Shown: positions 1 through 8,626 of the stretch, piece after piece
Numbering within the stretch: the first letter of the stretch is position 1
Layout of the letters: each line of letters starts with the position of its first letter
Origin: Ignavibacteriales bacterium
GTDB taxonomy: Bacteria; Bacteroidota; Ignavibacteria; Ignavibacteriales; Ignavibacteriaceae
DNA length: 64,000 nucleotides
Direction: 5' to 3'
Assembly (NCBI GenBank): GCA_003538625.1
Contig: DPRR01000001.1
Coordinates: forward strand, 62,001 to 126,000
The notes under the pieces: model-generated
What the model saw: only the letters and a program-made list of their open reading frames with translations
The model's database searches: none
What the model was told of the DNA's origin: nothing
Position numbers and translations under genes: made by a program

Positions 1-445
1 TGGCAAAGAAAATAATTGCAAGCATATCAGCCGACACCAGAGCTTCAAAAATATTTGTCGGTATCATTCTCAGAATTATTTCACCCACAGAACCCGTGGA
101 TGATGTCAATTCGGGAACATCCATTCTAAAACCTAAATCGGCTCCAACACCGGGTTTTATAAAATCGACAAGGAGTAAACCCGTAAGTATTGCAAATGTG
201 CTGGTTGTAATGTAGTAGAAAATTGTTTTTACACCCAGCCTGCCTAAACTGCTGGTACCACCAAGGTTTGCCACGCCGGATACGATAGAGGAAAAAACCA
301 AAGGAACAATTATCATTTTAAGCGCACGCAGGAAAAGATCCCCCATCCATCTAAAATAACCTGAGTATTCTGGAATGAATATCCCAATTATAATGGCAAG
401 GATAAACGCGATTAAAATTTGCCAATGTAGTTTTAGTTTAAGCAT
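1..445 (-). CDS. dicarboxylate/amino acid:cation symporter (DAACS family), partial
   Basis: The C-terminal part of this gene lies beyond the left edge; about 148 N-terminal codons are present. The minus-strand reading starts MLKLKLHWQILIAFILAI, followed by a second hydrophobic stretch and LKMIIVPLVFSSIVSGVANL, a pattern typical of GltP/DctA-type sodium- or proton-coupled symporters. These import C4-dicarboxylates, glutamate or aspartate across the inner membrane. The stretch PTNIFEALVSADMLAIIFFA near the edge also matches the family, where it is MIPxNxxxA followed by the next helix. Substrate cannot be told from this part. The ATG at 443-445 is the only reasonable start. The family assignment is strong; the substrate is unknown. 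Confidence 0.85.
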   Translation of the reverse strand, partial: MLKLKLHWQILIAFILAIIIGIFIPEYSGYFRWMGDLFLRALKMIIVPLVFSSIVSGVANLGGTSSLGRLGVKTIFYYITTSTFAILTGLLLVDFIKPGVGADLGFRMDVPELTSSTGSVGEIILRMIPTNIFEALVSADMLAIIFFA

Positions 446-498
446 AAATTATTTTCTATTAATTCAAGACTTAATTTTTAATCATCATATTATTAATA

Positions 499-579
499 GT
501 CATTTCGAAGGATGGCAAAGCCAGACTGAGAAATCTTATTTAATAAAATATTCAGATTTCTCCCTGCGGTCGAAATGAC
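499..579. repeat. dispersed palindromic repeat, family 1 (GTCATTTCGA...TCGAAATGAC)
   Basis: 81-bp element with perfect 10-bp ends GTCATTTCGA and TCGAAATGAC and an inner inverted pair AGAAATCT/AGATTTCT. It lies between the symporter start and the hemW stop. A second copy of the same family (78 bp) is at 59829-59906, inside a coding gene. The + strand is open here for 67 codons, but that ORF is built on the palindrome and is not a gene. Confidence 0.85.
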
Positions 580-611
580 AATTCAATTCATTTTTATTTG
601 TTCAAAATTAA

Positions 612-1742
612 TTATAAAATATTTTTTAAGATCTCATCACAAACAGCATAACCTTTAGATGTGAGTTTTATCCAATTATTTTCTATGGACAAATGATGTT
701 GGTTCTTTAACAATTCAAAATATGAATAATTTTTTTTAATCCAATCATCTGAAAATCTTTTTTTATAATCATTTAAATCCAGACCCGAACTGCGCAATGC
801 AAGCATAACATATTCATCGTGCATCTGCTCTTTAGAAATTATTTCAGAATTCATAATTGCATGATTATTCAATTCAATTTCAGAAATATATTTTTTTAGG
901 CTTGAGAAATTCCACCATCGTTTTCCATCCATAAACGAATGCGAGGAAGTTCCGAAACTTAGATATTCCCGATATCTCCAATAAGCATTGTTGTGGATGC
1001 ATTCAAATCCGGGTTTTGTAAAATTAGAAACTTCGTATTGGTAAAAACCATTTGAAACAAGAAAATCAATTGTGGTTTCATAAAGATCAGCGTCGTAATC
1101 ATCATCCTGCATCGTTACTTTTTTATCGAGGACAAGCTTATTCAGAATTGTACCCCGTTCCAGAATTAAGCTGTAGGCGGATAGATGATTTATGGGAAGC
1201 TGAATTGCAGTTTTAAGATTATTAATCCACTTCCCTCTTGTCTGATCAGGGAGATTAAAGATTAAATCAACACTAATGTTTTCAAATCCAACCTCTGCTG
1301 CATTATAAACAGTTTCAATTGCAGTTTGTTTGTCGTGAATGCGAGTAAGAAATTTTAATTCTTCTTCATCAAAAGATTGAATGCCGATACTAATGCGATT
1401 GATTCCGGCATCTTTAAATTTTTTTAATTTTGTTTTATCAACAGTTCCTGGATTTGTTTCCATAGTGATTTCTGCGTTAACATCAACATTAAAATATTTT
1501 TTTATATAATTAAGTATTTCCTGAAGATATGCCGGTTCCATTAAAGATGGAGTGCCGCCGCCAAAGAAAACGGATGTATAAATTCTATCTGTTGAATAGA
1601 GATTTGAAAAATATTTAATCTCTTTTTTTAACGCGTTAAGAAATGATGAAATATTATCCGATGTGATGATTGAATAAAAATCACAATAAATACACTTGTG
1701 ATCACAGAAAGGAATATGAATGTATAATGCACAGTTTTTCAA
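612..1742 (-). CDS. hemW: radical SAM family heme chaperone HemW
   Basis: 376 residues, the usual HemW length. The N-terminus carries HIPFC followed by the radical SAM motif CxxxCxxC at Cys13, Cys17 and Cys20, then FFGGGTPS at residues 59-66. HemW lacks the extra CxxC cysteine that marks true coproporphyrinogen dehydrogenase HemN, and here too the residue after the third cysteine is Asp (CDF). It is cytoplasmic, binds a [4Fe-4S] cluster and S-adenosylmethionine, and is thought to deliver heme to respiratory enzymes. The C-terminal HemW domain is present. It is a stand-alone gene on the minus strand, with the envelope gene pair upstream. Annotation as HemN is a common error for this family. 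Confidence 0.9.
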   Translation of the reverse strand: MKNCALYIHIPFCDHKCIYCDFYSIITSDNISSFLNALKKEIKYFSNLYSTDRIYTSVFFGGGTPSLMEPAYLQEILNYIKKYFNVDVNAEITMETNPGTVDKTKLKKFKDAGINRISIGIQSFDEEELKFLTRIHDKQTAIETVYNAAEVGFENISVDLIFNLPDQTRGKWINNLKTAIQLPINHLSAYSLILERGTILNKLVLDKKVTMQDDDYDADLYETTIDFLVSNGFYQYEVSNFTKPGFECIHNNAYWRYREYLSFGTSSHSFMDGKRWWNFSSLKKYISEIELNNHAIMNSEIISKEQMHDEYVMLALRSSGLDLNDYKKRFSDDWIKKNYSYFELLKNQHHLSIENNWIKLTSKGYAVCDEILKNIL

Positions 1743-1817
1743 AAAATACTTCTGTTCTTAGTACAAAAGACGCATCCGTTTTTAAGATGCCATTTTAATT
1801 TGGTTTATATAACAAAT

Positions 1818-2369
1818 TTATGGTTTAATTTTTAACTCTGTTAAAAATTCCAGCTTGCTGTTTAAAGTATAAATGATCCCGGAGGATGAAACATTTGAAA
1901 CATCAAGTGTTGCAACAAAACATTTATCCTCTTGCGGATTTACCAAATATGTATTTAAGTTATTAATTTCTGGTTGAGTAAGATTAATCTTTAACGGATT
2001 ATTTACATAATTATTTGCAACAAAAACCGGAACTACAAATTGAAATAATAACGTAGTCCCATCAGCCTTAAATAGTTTAAGTGTTAAATTATCACCACGT
2101 AAATCCTGGGTTGCATCTAAAGTCATGTATGCTGATGTAATATATCTTATCTCTTCAAGTTTATCTCTATTATCCTCGTAATCAGAAAAATCTGACAGAC
2201 ATAAGTTGTTTGTTAAAGAGATACTTGTACCAACTCCTGTAGTACTAAAATTAGATTCCAATGCAAGAGTAAGATAAACATCATCAAAAGGATCACAACC
2301 GCTAAATGCAATGGAAGTAAATATTATTATAATCGTAAAAAATATTTTATAATGATTTTTCATTTTCAT
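1818..2369 (-). CDS. putative lipoprotein, unknown function
   Basis: 183 residues. The N-terminus has a basic start, a hydrophobic helix and a lipobox-like IAFSGC, so it is probably a lipoprotein anchored after signal peptidase II cleavage at the Cys near residue 25. The rest is rich in Thr, Asn and Leu with no motif I recognise; it looks like a beta-sandwich. Two ATGs lie close together (2369 and 2363). AAAAGGA sits almost on the first, so the second may be the true start. It lies 6 bp after the beta-barrel-like gene and is probably in one transcript with it. Weak inverted repeat GCATC...GATGC follows about 30 bp downstream. Confidence 0.6.
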   Translation of the reverse strand: MKMKNHYKIFFTIIIIFTSIAFSGCDPFDDVYLTLALESNFSTTGVGTSISLTNNLCLSDFSDYEDNRDKLEEIRYITSAYMTLDATQDLRGDNLTLKLFKADGTTLLFQFVVPVFVANNYVNNPLKINLTQPEINNLNTYLVNPQEDKCFVATLDVSNVSSSGIIYTLNSKLEFLTELKIKP

Positions 2370-2375
2370 ATTCCT

Positions 2376-3287
2376 TTAAAAGTCTAATGAAAGTCCTGTT
2401 GTAAACGTAGTAAATTTTGTAAGATTAACATCTGCATTTATAACAAAGAAGCCAAGTTTTAAAGCACCACCAAGAGTATATCTAAAATTATTATCGCCAT
2501 CCACGCTTATGCTTTGGATTCTTTTTCCAATGGCAGGATAGTTATTATTTGGATCTTCAAAGTAATATTCAAAATCCGTACTGGATGATTCGTACTGCAA
2601 GCCGCTGTAAACAATAAACATTCCTGCAAAAGTTTTACTTGCATGAACATTAAGTGCAAAGTTATTAGATTTTAACTTAGTATAATTTTCGAAATCACCA
2701 TCATCAAATTCAAAATCAAATCTGTTGAATAGAATTTGCACTGAAATATCTACAGGGATTAATGGAATATGACTGCTTATATCATGTTTAATTCCAAAAC
2801 CAAACACACCAACTTTTGAATCCTCGAATTTTGATTTGGGAAAAAATCTTAACATAAGTTCGGTATTGTAAAAACTGCCGGCAAACTGATATATTCCGAA
2901 TGGAACAGCATTTAAAGATAAACCGGTGGGATAGGTAAAAAATCCATTGCTGGCTAAATAATAGCTTGCCTTATTTCCAAAAATAGTTGCAGAAGGTTCA
3001 ACATTTTCAACTCCGGGTAATTGCGGATTAGGTTTAAAGGTTTTTTGATTTTCCGGAATGATTGCCCAGGAACCGACAATATTAAATTTAAAAGCAAATA
3101 ACTCAGGTACGCTTGCGTCATAATAAGTTCCGGAATTAAAATAAGTTCCAAACCAGGTGGAAAGTGGTCTTAAATATTCAGATGCTTCAAAAGGTGGAAG
3201 ACTATTTACTTTTATTCCCACTTGAGCATACAAACCAGATGAAAACATGATTAATGCAAGCAGAGTTAGTGATAATTTATTTTTCAT
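2376..3287 (-). CDS. secreted beta-barrel-like protein (DUF6588-like)
   Basis: I start this gene at the ATG at 3287, not at a 19-codon upstream extension: GAGG lies about 8 nt before it and the protein then begins MKNKLSLTLLALIMF...GLYAQ, a classic Sec signal peptide. The mature part (about 280 residues) has many alternating hydrophobic strands and ends in a Phe-terminal strand (TGLSLDF), which suggests an outer-membrane beta-barrel. The overall pattern resembles the DUF6588 family of Bacteroidota as I remember it; that assignment is tentative. It sits between recN and the lipoprotein, all on the minus strand and within 7-65 bp, so the three may be co-transcribed although recN is functionally unrelated. 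Confidence 0.6.
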   Translation of the reverse strand: MKNKLSLTLLALIMFSSGLYAQVGIKVNSLPPFEASEYLRPLSTWFGTYFNSGTYYDASVPELFAFKFNIVGSWAIIPENQKTFKPNPQLPGVENVEPSATIFGNKASYYLASNGFFTYPTGLSLNAVPFGIYQFAGSFYNTELMLRFFPKSKFEDSKVGVFGFGIKHDISSHIPLIPVDISVQILFNRFDFEFDDGDFENYTKLKSNNFALNVHASKTFAGMFIVYSGLQYESSSTDFEYYFEDPNNNYPAIGKRIQSISVDGDNNFRYTLGGALKLGFFVINADVNLTKFTTFTTGLSLDF

Positions 3288-3350
3288 ACTTATTTCCTCA
3301 ACTAAATTACTTTTACAATTTCCTAAAATTATTTTGCGGATCAAAACCGA

Positions 3351-5060
3351 TTAATTTTTATTAAGTATAAGCTGCTTTGCACTTTCTATACTTGCCTTAC
3401 TAAGCTCTTCACCGCTAATAAGTTTTGCAACTTCATCAATACGTTCATTATCAGTTAATTTTTTTATTGAACTAATTGAACGATTAGAAATTTGTTTTTT
3501 CTCAACTGCGTAATGGACATCAGCTAATCCGGCTATTTGAGGAAGATGTGTAATTGAGATTATCTGATGATAAGCCGCCAGTTCTTTTAATGCTAATCCA
3601 ACTTTCTGTGCTATTCTGCCGCTAACACCGGTATCAATTTCATCAAAAATTAATATCGGAAGTTTATCTGATTTTGCAAGAATTGTTTTTAATGAAAGCA
3701 TTATACGTGATACTTCACCACCCGATGCAACTTTAACAAGCGGTTTGGGATCTTCGCCTGCATTTGTACTGACATAAAACTCAACCTGATCAAAGCCATT
3801 ATTACTAAATAAATATTTTTTATTATTAAGTAAGATGTAATCATCGGAGTTCTGTTCAACTTCCGTCTGTATAATTTTTACTTTAAAAATTGCATCGGGA
3901 ATCCCAACTGATGCTAGAACTTTCTTTGCTTCCGCTTCCACTTTTGCTGCATATTTTTTTCGGATAATCGAAAGCTGCCCTGCAGCCTCACCGGCAGATT
4001 TTCTTAAGCTATTAATTTTTTTCTCAAGATTTTCTATAGCTGATGAAAAATTATCAGCAAGTTCAAACTCCTTCCAAATCTTTTCTCTGTAATCGATTAT
4101 TTTTTGAATTGAGCCGCCGTATTTTTTCTTTAGCAGATTTAATGATCCTAACCGTTCCCGTTTTTCTTCTATTGCTTTCGGATCAACATCAATTCTGGAT
4201 TTATAATCTCGTAATGCACCGGCAAGCTCTTTCACAATTGTCAAAGCAGAATCGCATTCGCCTTCCGATTCTAAAAATGATTTATCAATACCAGCAAGCT
4301 GACTTAATTTATGTTTAGTTTCCCCAAGTAAATCAATTACAGAAGGTTCACCATCATATAACTTTACGTAAACATCATCTGTTAACTCAAGAATTTTTTC
4401 GGAGTTTTCAAGAATATTTAATTCATTGGTTAATGATTCATCTTCATCAGGAACCGGATTAACATTATCAATTTCTTTTATCTGGAAACTATAGATTTCC
4501 TTTTTTTCTTTAATTGATTGTTCTCTTGAACGAAGCTCCTTTAATTCGATTTGAGTACTGTTTAATTCTTTATAAACATTTTTATAATCCTCAAGCAGTT
4601 TCCTACTATTTGCAAATTCATCAAGAAATTCTATATGAGTCTCAGATCGTAATAAAGATTGATGTTCGTGCTGCCCGTGTAAATCGACCAGCAAATCGCC
4701 AAGTTCTTTTATGATGTTTAATGAAACGGGAGAATCATTAACAAAACATCTGTTTGATCCTTTAAGAGAAATTTCTCTGCGGATAATTAATTCAGGCTGG
4801 AATTCAATTTCATTTTCTTCTAAAAAAGACTTTACTTTTTTATTCAGCTCAACATCAAAAATACCTTCAACAAAAGATTTTTGCGCGCCTTTACGAATAA
4901 CCTCTGTTGATGCTCGCTCACCAAGCAGCAGACTCATTGCATCAATTAATATAGATTTACCTGCACCGGTTTCTCCGGTAATAATATTAAGTCCTTTGCC
5001 AAACTCAACATTAATATGATCGATAAGTGCGTAATCTTTTATTTCTAATGTTTTGAGCAT
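3351..5060 (-). CDS. recN: DNA repair protein RecN
   Basis: 569 residues, full length for RecN, an SMC-like ATPase that acts in recombinational repair of double-strand breaks. The Walker A motif GETGAGKS is at residues 29-36. The central 300 residues are Glu/Lys/Leu-rich coiled coil. The ABC signature (VASGGEVSRIMLSLK) and Walker B with D-loop (ILIFDEIDTGVSG, about 469-481) follow, then ISITHLPQIA with the switch His. All ATPase elements are intact. The 154-bp stretch upstream before the M14 peptidase gene contains a short dispersed repeat. No obvious LexA box is visible to me. Confidence 0.95.
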   Translation of the reverse strand: MLKTLEIKDYALIDHINVEFGKGLNIITGETGAGKSILIDAMSLLLGERASTEVIRKGAQKSFVEGIFDVELNKKVKSFLEENEIEFQPELIIRREISLKGSNRCFVNDSPVSLNIIKELGDLLVDLHGQHEHQSLLRSETHIEFLDEFANSRKLLEDYKNVYKELNSTQIELKELRSREQSIKEKKEIYSFQIKEIDNVNPVPDEDESLTNELNILENSEKILELTDDVYVKLYDGEPSVIDLLGETKHKLSQLAGIDKSFLESEGECDSALTIVKELAGALRDYKSRIDVDPKAIEEKRERLGSLNLLKKKYGGSIQKIIDYREKIWKEFELADNFSSAIENLEKKINSLRKSAGEAAGQLSIIRKKYAAKVEAEAKKVLASVGIPDAIFKVKIIQTEVEQNSDDYILLNNKKYLFSNNGFDQVEFYVSTNAGEDPKPLVKVASGGEVSRIMLSLKTILAKSDKLPILIFDEIDTGVSGRIAQKVGLALKELAAYHQIISITHLPQIAGLADVHYAVEKKQISNRSISSIKKLTDNERIDEVAKLISGEELSKASIESAKQLILNKN

Positions 5061-5154
5061 TTTGATATTGAAATTATTGGCGGAAAAATAAATAAGATTG
5101 AGATTAAGAGCGAGAGTAAGATTTAGAAAAATTTACTCTGAAATTACTTTGTAA

Positions 5155-5173
5155 TTTAGCGTCTTTGCGTGAA
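5155..5173. repeat. short dispersed repeat (AGCGTCTTTGCGTGAAATT type)
   Basis: The bases AGCGTCTTTGCGTGAAATT appear here in the spacer between recN and the M14 peptidase gene and again near 54518-54536. Such GCGTCTTTGCG segments are fragments of a dispersed palindrome seen in many environmental bacterial genomes. Function is unknown. Confidence 0.6.
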
Positions 5174-5214
5174 ATTGTATTTAGTTCTAAAGCAGAGACA
5201 CATAACCACAGAAT

Positions 5215-6777
5215 TTATTTTAAAAGCACCATCTTCCTGGACTCAACATAATCTCCTGCCTGCAATTTATAGAAATATATTCCTGAAGCTAAATTGTGCA
5301 TTGTAAATTCTACATTGTACATTCCTGCTGATTTATATTCATCAACTAATGTAACAACTTCATTACCTAGAATATCATAAACCCTAAGTTGCACTCGAGA
5401 CCCTTCGTCCCTCGACTCCGCTCGGGATGACGCGCTCAGGGTAACATTTGGGATTGTAAAACTAATGATTGTAGATGGATTAAATGGATTTGGATAATTT
5501 TGTTCAAGCGTATAATTATCAAGACTTCTTACATCAACTTCAATTACACTTGAGTATTCATAGGTACCATTGAAATCAATTTGCTTTAGTCTGTAGTAAT
5601 ATTTTCCATCAGTCAAATCTTTATCGATGTATGAATATTCTGTTTTATTTGTAGTTGTTCCTTTTCCTCTAACAAACCCGATGGTGGCAAAATCACTTTC
5701 AGCAAACCTTCTCTGAATTTCGAAACCGTTATTGTTTAGTTCTGTCGCGGTAGTCCATTTTAGAATTATTTTTTGATCTTGAGCTTGTGCTGTAAATGAA
5801 TAAAGTTCAACTGGAACTACACTAATTCCCATGTAATCCATTACCCCGTGTAAAATTGCACTGGCAGTTGAATCAAATTTTCCGGTTTGAGAACACTGAT
5901 ACATATCTTCATAAGTTAGTGCCATAACACTTTCGCCATGATTAACCCAAAACCAGCTTTCAGGATACTGCAAAGCTGTTCCGGATGCCCAGCTTACAAA
6001 ATATGTATACGGTTCTATCCCGCCGGGAAAATAACTTCTTACTCCATTAATAAAACCTTGCTCCAATTGTGCATAGTTTGATGAAGTTCCGTTTTCATGA
6101 TGATAAACAAAATATCTGGCACATAATGAAGATGAGTGCATATTCAGCATAACCTCGATGGGATTTGGTGATGCCATCAATTGTGTAAATTGTGCTTTTA
6201 ATGCAGCAACTTCAGGCTGATGAGGAAATGTATTCCAGTTGCTTTCAAGATCAACATTGTTTGCATTTTTTCTTGGATAACCCAAAACTACTCCATCCGG
6301 ATTGAACATTGGAATAATGTAGAACACACAATTTGCTCTGGCTGTTTGAGCAAATTCACTTTCAGATAAAAGAATTTTAATCATCTCATCTGTAACATAA
6401 AATCCTTCTGTTTCCTGCGGATGTGTTCTTGCATGAATATGAATGGTTCTCTTCCCTTCTAAGTTGTTCGGATCATCCGAGATTGTAAGCTGCCACAATG
6501 GTCTCCCCTGCACACTTAGTCCGATTGAGTCAATCTTTACATATTCACTCATTCGCCAGAGTTCAAGATCTGCCAACAAACTATCGTAACTATAACCCAT
6601 ATATTCGGGCGATAAATATAGAATCTCATTTGAGTCATCAATTGGAAATCCGCATTTATCTAATTCAATAACTTTGTCATTATTATTTTTTGTTTGAGTT
6701 TGAGATAAATTAATATCCGCAAAGAAAAGAGTGATTATGATCAGAAAAATTAAAAAATGGTAATTGATTTTTATCAT
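5215..6777 (-). CDS. secreted M14-family zinc carboxypeptidase with T9SS sorting domain
   Basis: 520 residues. A signal peptide spans about residues 1-25. The M14 peptidase domain follows: zinc ligands H119 and E122 in HPQE, third ligand H214 in NMHSS, and a candidate catalytic Glu at 290 (ALTYED). After the catalytic domain comes a fibronectin-like linker (about 325-415) with the WTTATELNNNGFEIQRR pattern common in Ignavibacteria exoproteins. The T9SS type A sorting domain starts at NYPNPFNPST (about 427-436) and ends KMVLLK. It is probably exported through the outer membrane and attached to the surface, where it trims peptides. Oddly, about 16 residues (SASSRAESRDEGSR region, 448-461) are encoded by a palindromic repeat inserted in frame within the sorting domain. 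Confidence 0.88.
   Translation of the reverse strand: MIKINYHFLIFLIIITLFFADINLSQTQTKNNNDKVIELDKCGFPIDDSNEILYLSPEYMGYSYDSLLADLELWRMSEYVKIDSIGLSVQGRPLWQLTISDDPNNLEGKRTIHIHARTHPQETEGFYVTDEMIKILLSESEFAQTARANCVFYIIPMFNPDGVVLGYPRKNANNVDLESNWNTFPHQPEVAALKAQFTQLMASPNPIEVMLNMHSSSLCARYFVYHHENGTSSNYAQLEQGFINGVRSYFPGGIEPYTYFVSWASGTALQYPESWFWVNHGESVMALTYEDMYQCSQTGKFDSTASAILHGVMDYMGISVVPVELYSFTAQAQDQKIILKWTTATELNNNGFEIQRRFAESDFATIGFVRGKGTTTNKTEYSYIDKDLTDGKYYYRLKQIDFNGTYEYSSVIEVDVRSLDNYTLEQNYPNPFNPSTIISFTIPNVTLSASSRAESRDEGSRVQLRVYDILGNEVVTLVDEYKSAGMYNVEFTMHNLASGIYFYKLQAGDYVESRKMVLLK
5395..5441 (-). repeat. palindromic repeat (GTCATCCCGAGCGGAGTCGA type) inside a coding gene
   Basis: On the minus strand the bases read GCGTCATCCCGAGCGGAGTC and onward to TCTCGA, the well-known dispersed 'GTCATCC-GAGCG-AGTCGA' type of repeat. 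It lies inside the sorting-domain part of the carboxypeptidase gene and keeps the frame. The paralogous domains at 7816, 16354 and 52209 have no such insert; the one at 63512 has a shorter version at the same place. Confidence 0.75.
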
Positions 6778-6940
6778 AAAATATTATTGTGTTTCTTCAA
6801 TTTAAGTAAATGTTAAATAAGTTACCTTATTATTGTTTGTACGGTTTATTGTTAAGAATTATTTAATCATTTATTCTGTGAGTTTCTTTTAACTTCTGTA
6901 TTTTTATCAAGCTTAATAATTAAATTTTTAAGGTGCAATT

Positions 6941-7768
6941 TTGAATTTTATGGAAAAAGAAATGTCTATCGGGGTTTTTGATTCCGGTATCGGCGGATTA
7001 ACTGTGGTTAAGAGGTTGTTATCTGTTCTTCCAAAAGAAAGCATAGTGTATTTTGGAGACACCGCACGTGTTCCTTATGGATCAAAATCCAATGCAACAG
7101 TTATCGATTATTCCATCCAGAACACAAATTTTTTGATTAAGAAAAATGTTAAAGCCGTAGTTGTGGCATGCAATACTGCTTCTTCAATAGCAATTCCCGA
7201 ACTAAGAGAAAGATTTAACGTACCTATAATCGGAGTAATATTACCGGGTGCTGATATGGCGTACAAGGAAACAAAGAATGGAAGAATAGGTGTAATTGGA
7301 ACTCGTGCAACAATTCACAACAATGCATATTCCAACGCAATTAAAGAAATTGATAATGAAATAGAAGTGTTTGAAAAAGCTTGTCCGCTTTTTGTTCCTA
7401 TTGTTGAAGAAGGATGGACGCATCATCGGGCAGTTTACGAAATAGCAGAAGAATATCTTAAAGATTTGAGAGAAAAAGATATTGATACACTGGTACTTGG
7501 ATGTACTCATTACCCTCTGCTTGCCGATGTAATTCAGGAAGTAATTGGCAAAGAGATTAAGCTTATTGATTCCGGAATTGCTACAGCAGAAGTTGTGCGT
7601 AATGAGATAAACAGAATTGGTTTAGAAACAAATTCTGCCGTACCCGGCAATTTAGATTTATATGTAAGCGACATTCCCACGACTTTTAAACAAGTTGCGG
7701 AACTATTCCTTGGTAAGAAAATTGAAGAAGTTGTAAAAGTTGAAATTGAAGAGTTAGCAAAAAAATAG
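6941..7768 (+). CDS. murI: glutamate racemase
   Basis: 275 residues, cytoplasmic; converts L- to D-glutamate for peptidoglycan. The motif FDSGIGGLTV follows the start, and both catalytic cysteines are present: C77 in VACNTASS and C188 in LGCTHYPLL. I keep the TTG start at 6941, because AGGTGCAATT lies directly before it and the identical AGGTGCAATT precedes the ATG of the gene at 9896. In-frame ATGs at 6950 and 6962 are alternatives lying farther from the Shine-Dalgarno site. The gene is isolated, facing away from the peptidase gene, and ends in a hairpin that overlaps its stop codon. Confidence 0.95.
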   Translation: MNFMEKEMSIGVFDSGIGGLTVVKRLLSVLPKESIVYFGDTARVPYGSKSNATVIDYSIQNTNFLIKKNVKAVVVACNTASSIAIPELRERFNVPIIGVILPGADMAYKETKNGRIGVIGTRATIHNNAYSNAIKEIDNEIEVFEKACPLFVPIVEEGWTHHRAVYEIAEEYLKDLREKDIDTLVLGCTHYPLLADVIQEVIGKEIKLIDSGIATAEVVRNEINRIGLETNSAVPGNLDLYVSDIPTTFKQVAELFLGKKIEEVVKVEIEELAKK

Positions 7769-7795
7769 AGACAGTTGTTTGGCTGTCTCTATTAA
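7759..7795 (-). terminator. hairpin terminator between convergent genes
   Basis: AGAGACAG (7767-7774) pairs with CTGTCTCT (7783-7790). On the minus strand it is followed by ATTTTTTT, so it best serves the minus-strand gene ending at 7816. On the plus strand the tail is ATTAATAT, weaker, but it overlaps the murI stop and may work in both directions. Confidence 0.7.
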
Positions 7796-7815
7796 TATCT
7801 TAAAACTTATTAATC

Positions 7816-8481
7816 TTACTTTAGCAAAACCATTTCTTTAACATCTATAAAAGAGCCGGCTTGTAATCTATAGATATAAACTCCACTTGAAAGTTTGGCA
7901 GCATCAAAATTTACTTCATAAACTCCGGGAGTTTTTTCTTCATTGATTAAAGTAGCAACTTCCTGTCCCGTTATCGAGTAAACCTTAAGAACTGCAAATG
8001 TTGTTTGCGGAATTGCATATCTTATTTTGGTTGATGGATTAAACGGATTTGGATAATTATTGTAAAGTTTAAAACTCGTCGGATTGATATCAATTAAACT
8101 TTCATCAATACCCGTTACGTTTATTACCGCTGATGTAGTTCCCCATTCTCTGGAAGGATTTTTAAAACCGGCATTAACTGTATAGGTTCCTGCAGAGAGA
8201 GCAGTAAGAGTAAATGGATTGCTGGAAGTTTTATTATTTACTGCAACTACTGTCCCGTTGTTATCAACAAGTTCACCGGCAACATTGCCTGTAGCACCCG
8301 CCACCGTAATTCTAACCTGAAGATTATCTAAAACTTCAGCAGTAACAATACCTGATTGCAAAGTGTGACATGCGGATCCGCCGCAGCCGGGTGTATTTCC
8401 ATTAAAATCTGGTTGAGATTTTGTGAACGTAAAAATCAGTACTGCAATAACTGCAACTAATAAAACAAAATTCATTTTCAT
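7816..8481 (-). CDS. secreted protein with CX4CH motif and T9SS sorting domain
   Basis: 221 residues. A signal peptide ends near residue 22. Just behind it lies GCGGSACHT, that is Cys33-x4-Cys38-His39, a spacing that resembles a variant c-type heme site. The middle (about 45-125) is a beta-rich domain of about 80 residues, and the sorting domain NNYPNPFNPST...KMVLLK fills the last 80. Related secreted proteins with a CxxCH-like start and a Reelin-like domain occur in this phylum. Heme attachment is an inference only, since CX4CH is an unusual spacing. The gene is alone on the minus strand, convergent with murI, and ends at a strong hairpin. Confidence 0.7.
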   Translation of the reverse strand: MKMNFVLLVAVIAVLIFTFTKSQPDFNGNTPGCGGSACHTLQSGIVTAEVLDNLQVRITVAGATGNVAGELVDNNGTVVAVNNKTSSNPFTLTALSAGTYTVNAGFKNPSREWGTTSAVINVTGIDESLIDINPTSFKLYNNYPNPFNPSTKIRYAIPQTTFAVLKVYSITGQEVATLINEEKTPGVYEVNFDAAKLSSGVYIYRLQAGSFIDVKEMVLLK

Positions 8482-8626
8482 GGTGGGTTCCTAATTTATC
8501 TATCGTTAACAAATGGCAAATATCATGCCCTGTTAACATTAGTTAAATCACAAGAATATTAAAGGACAAAATTAATCTGACCAAAATTGGCGGGAAATAT
8601 TTCATACCAATAAGAATTTTAAGGTA

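Noticed and set aside
375..578. 67-codon plus-strand ORF
   Set aside because: Antisense to the symporter start and built on the palindromic repeat.
2954..3151. 65-codon minus-strand ORF inside the beta-barrel-like gene
   Set aside because: Out-of-frame shadow on the same strand without ribosome site.
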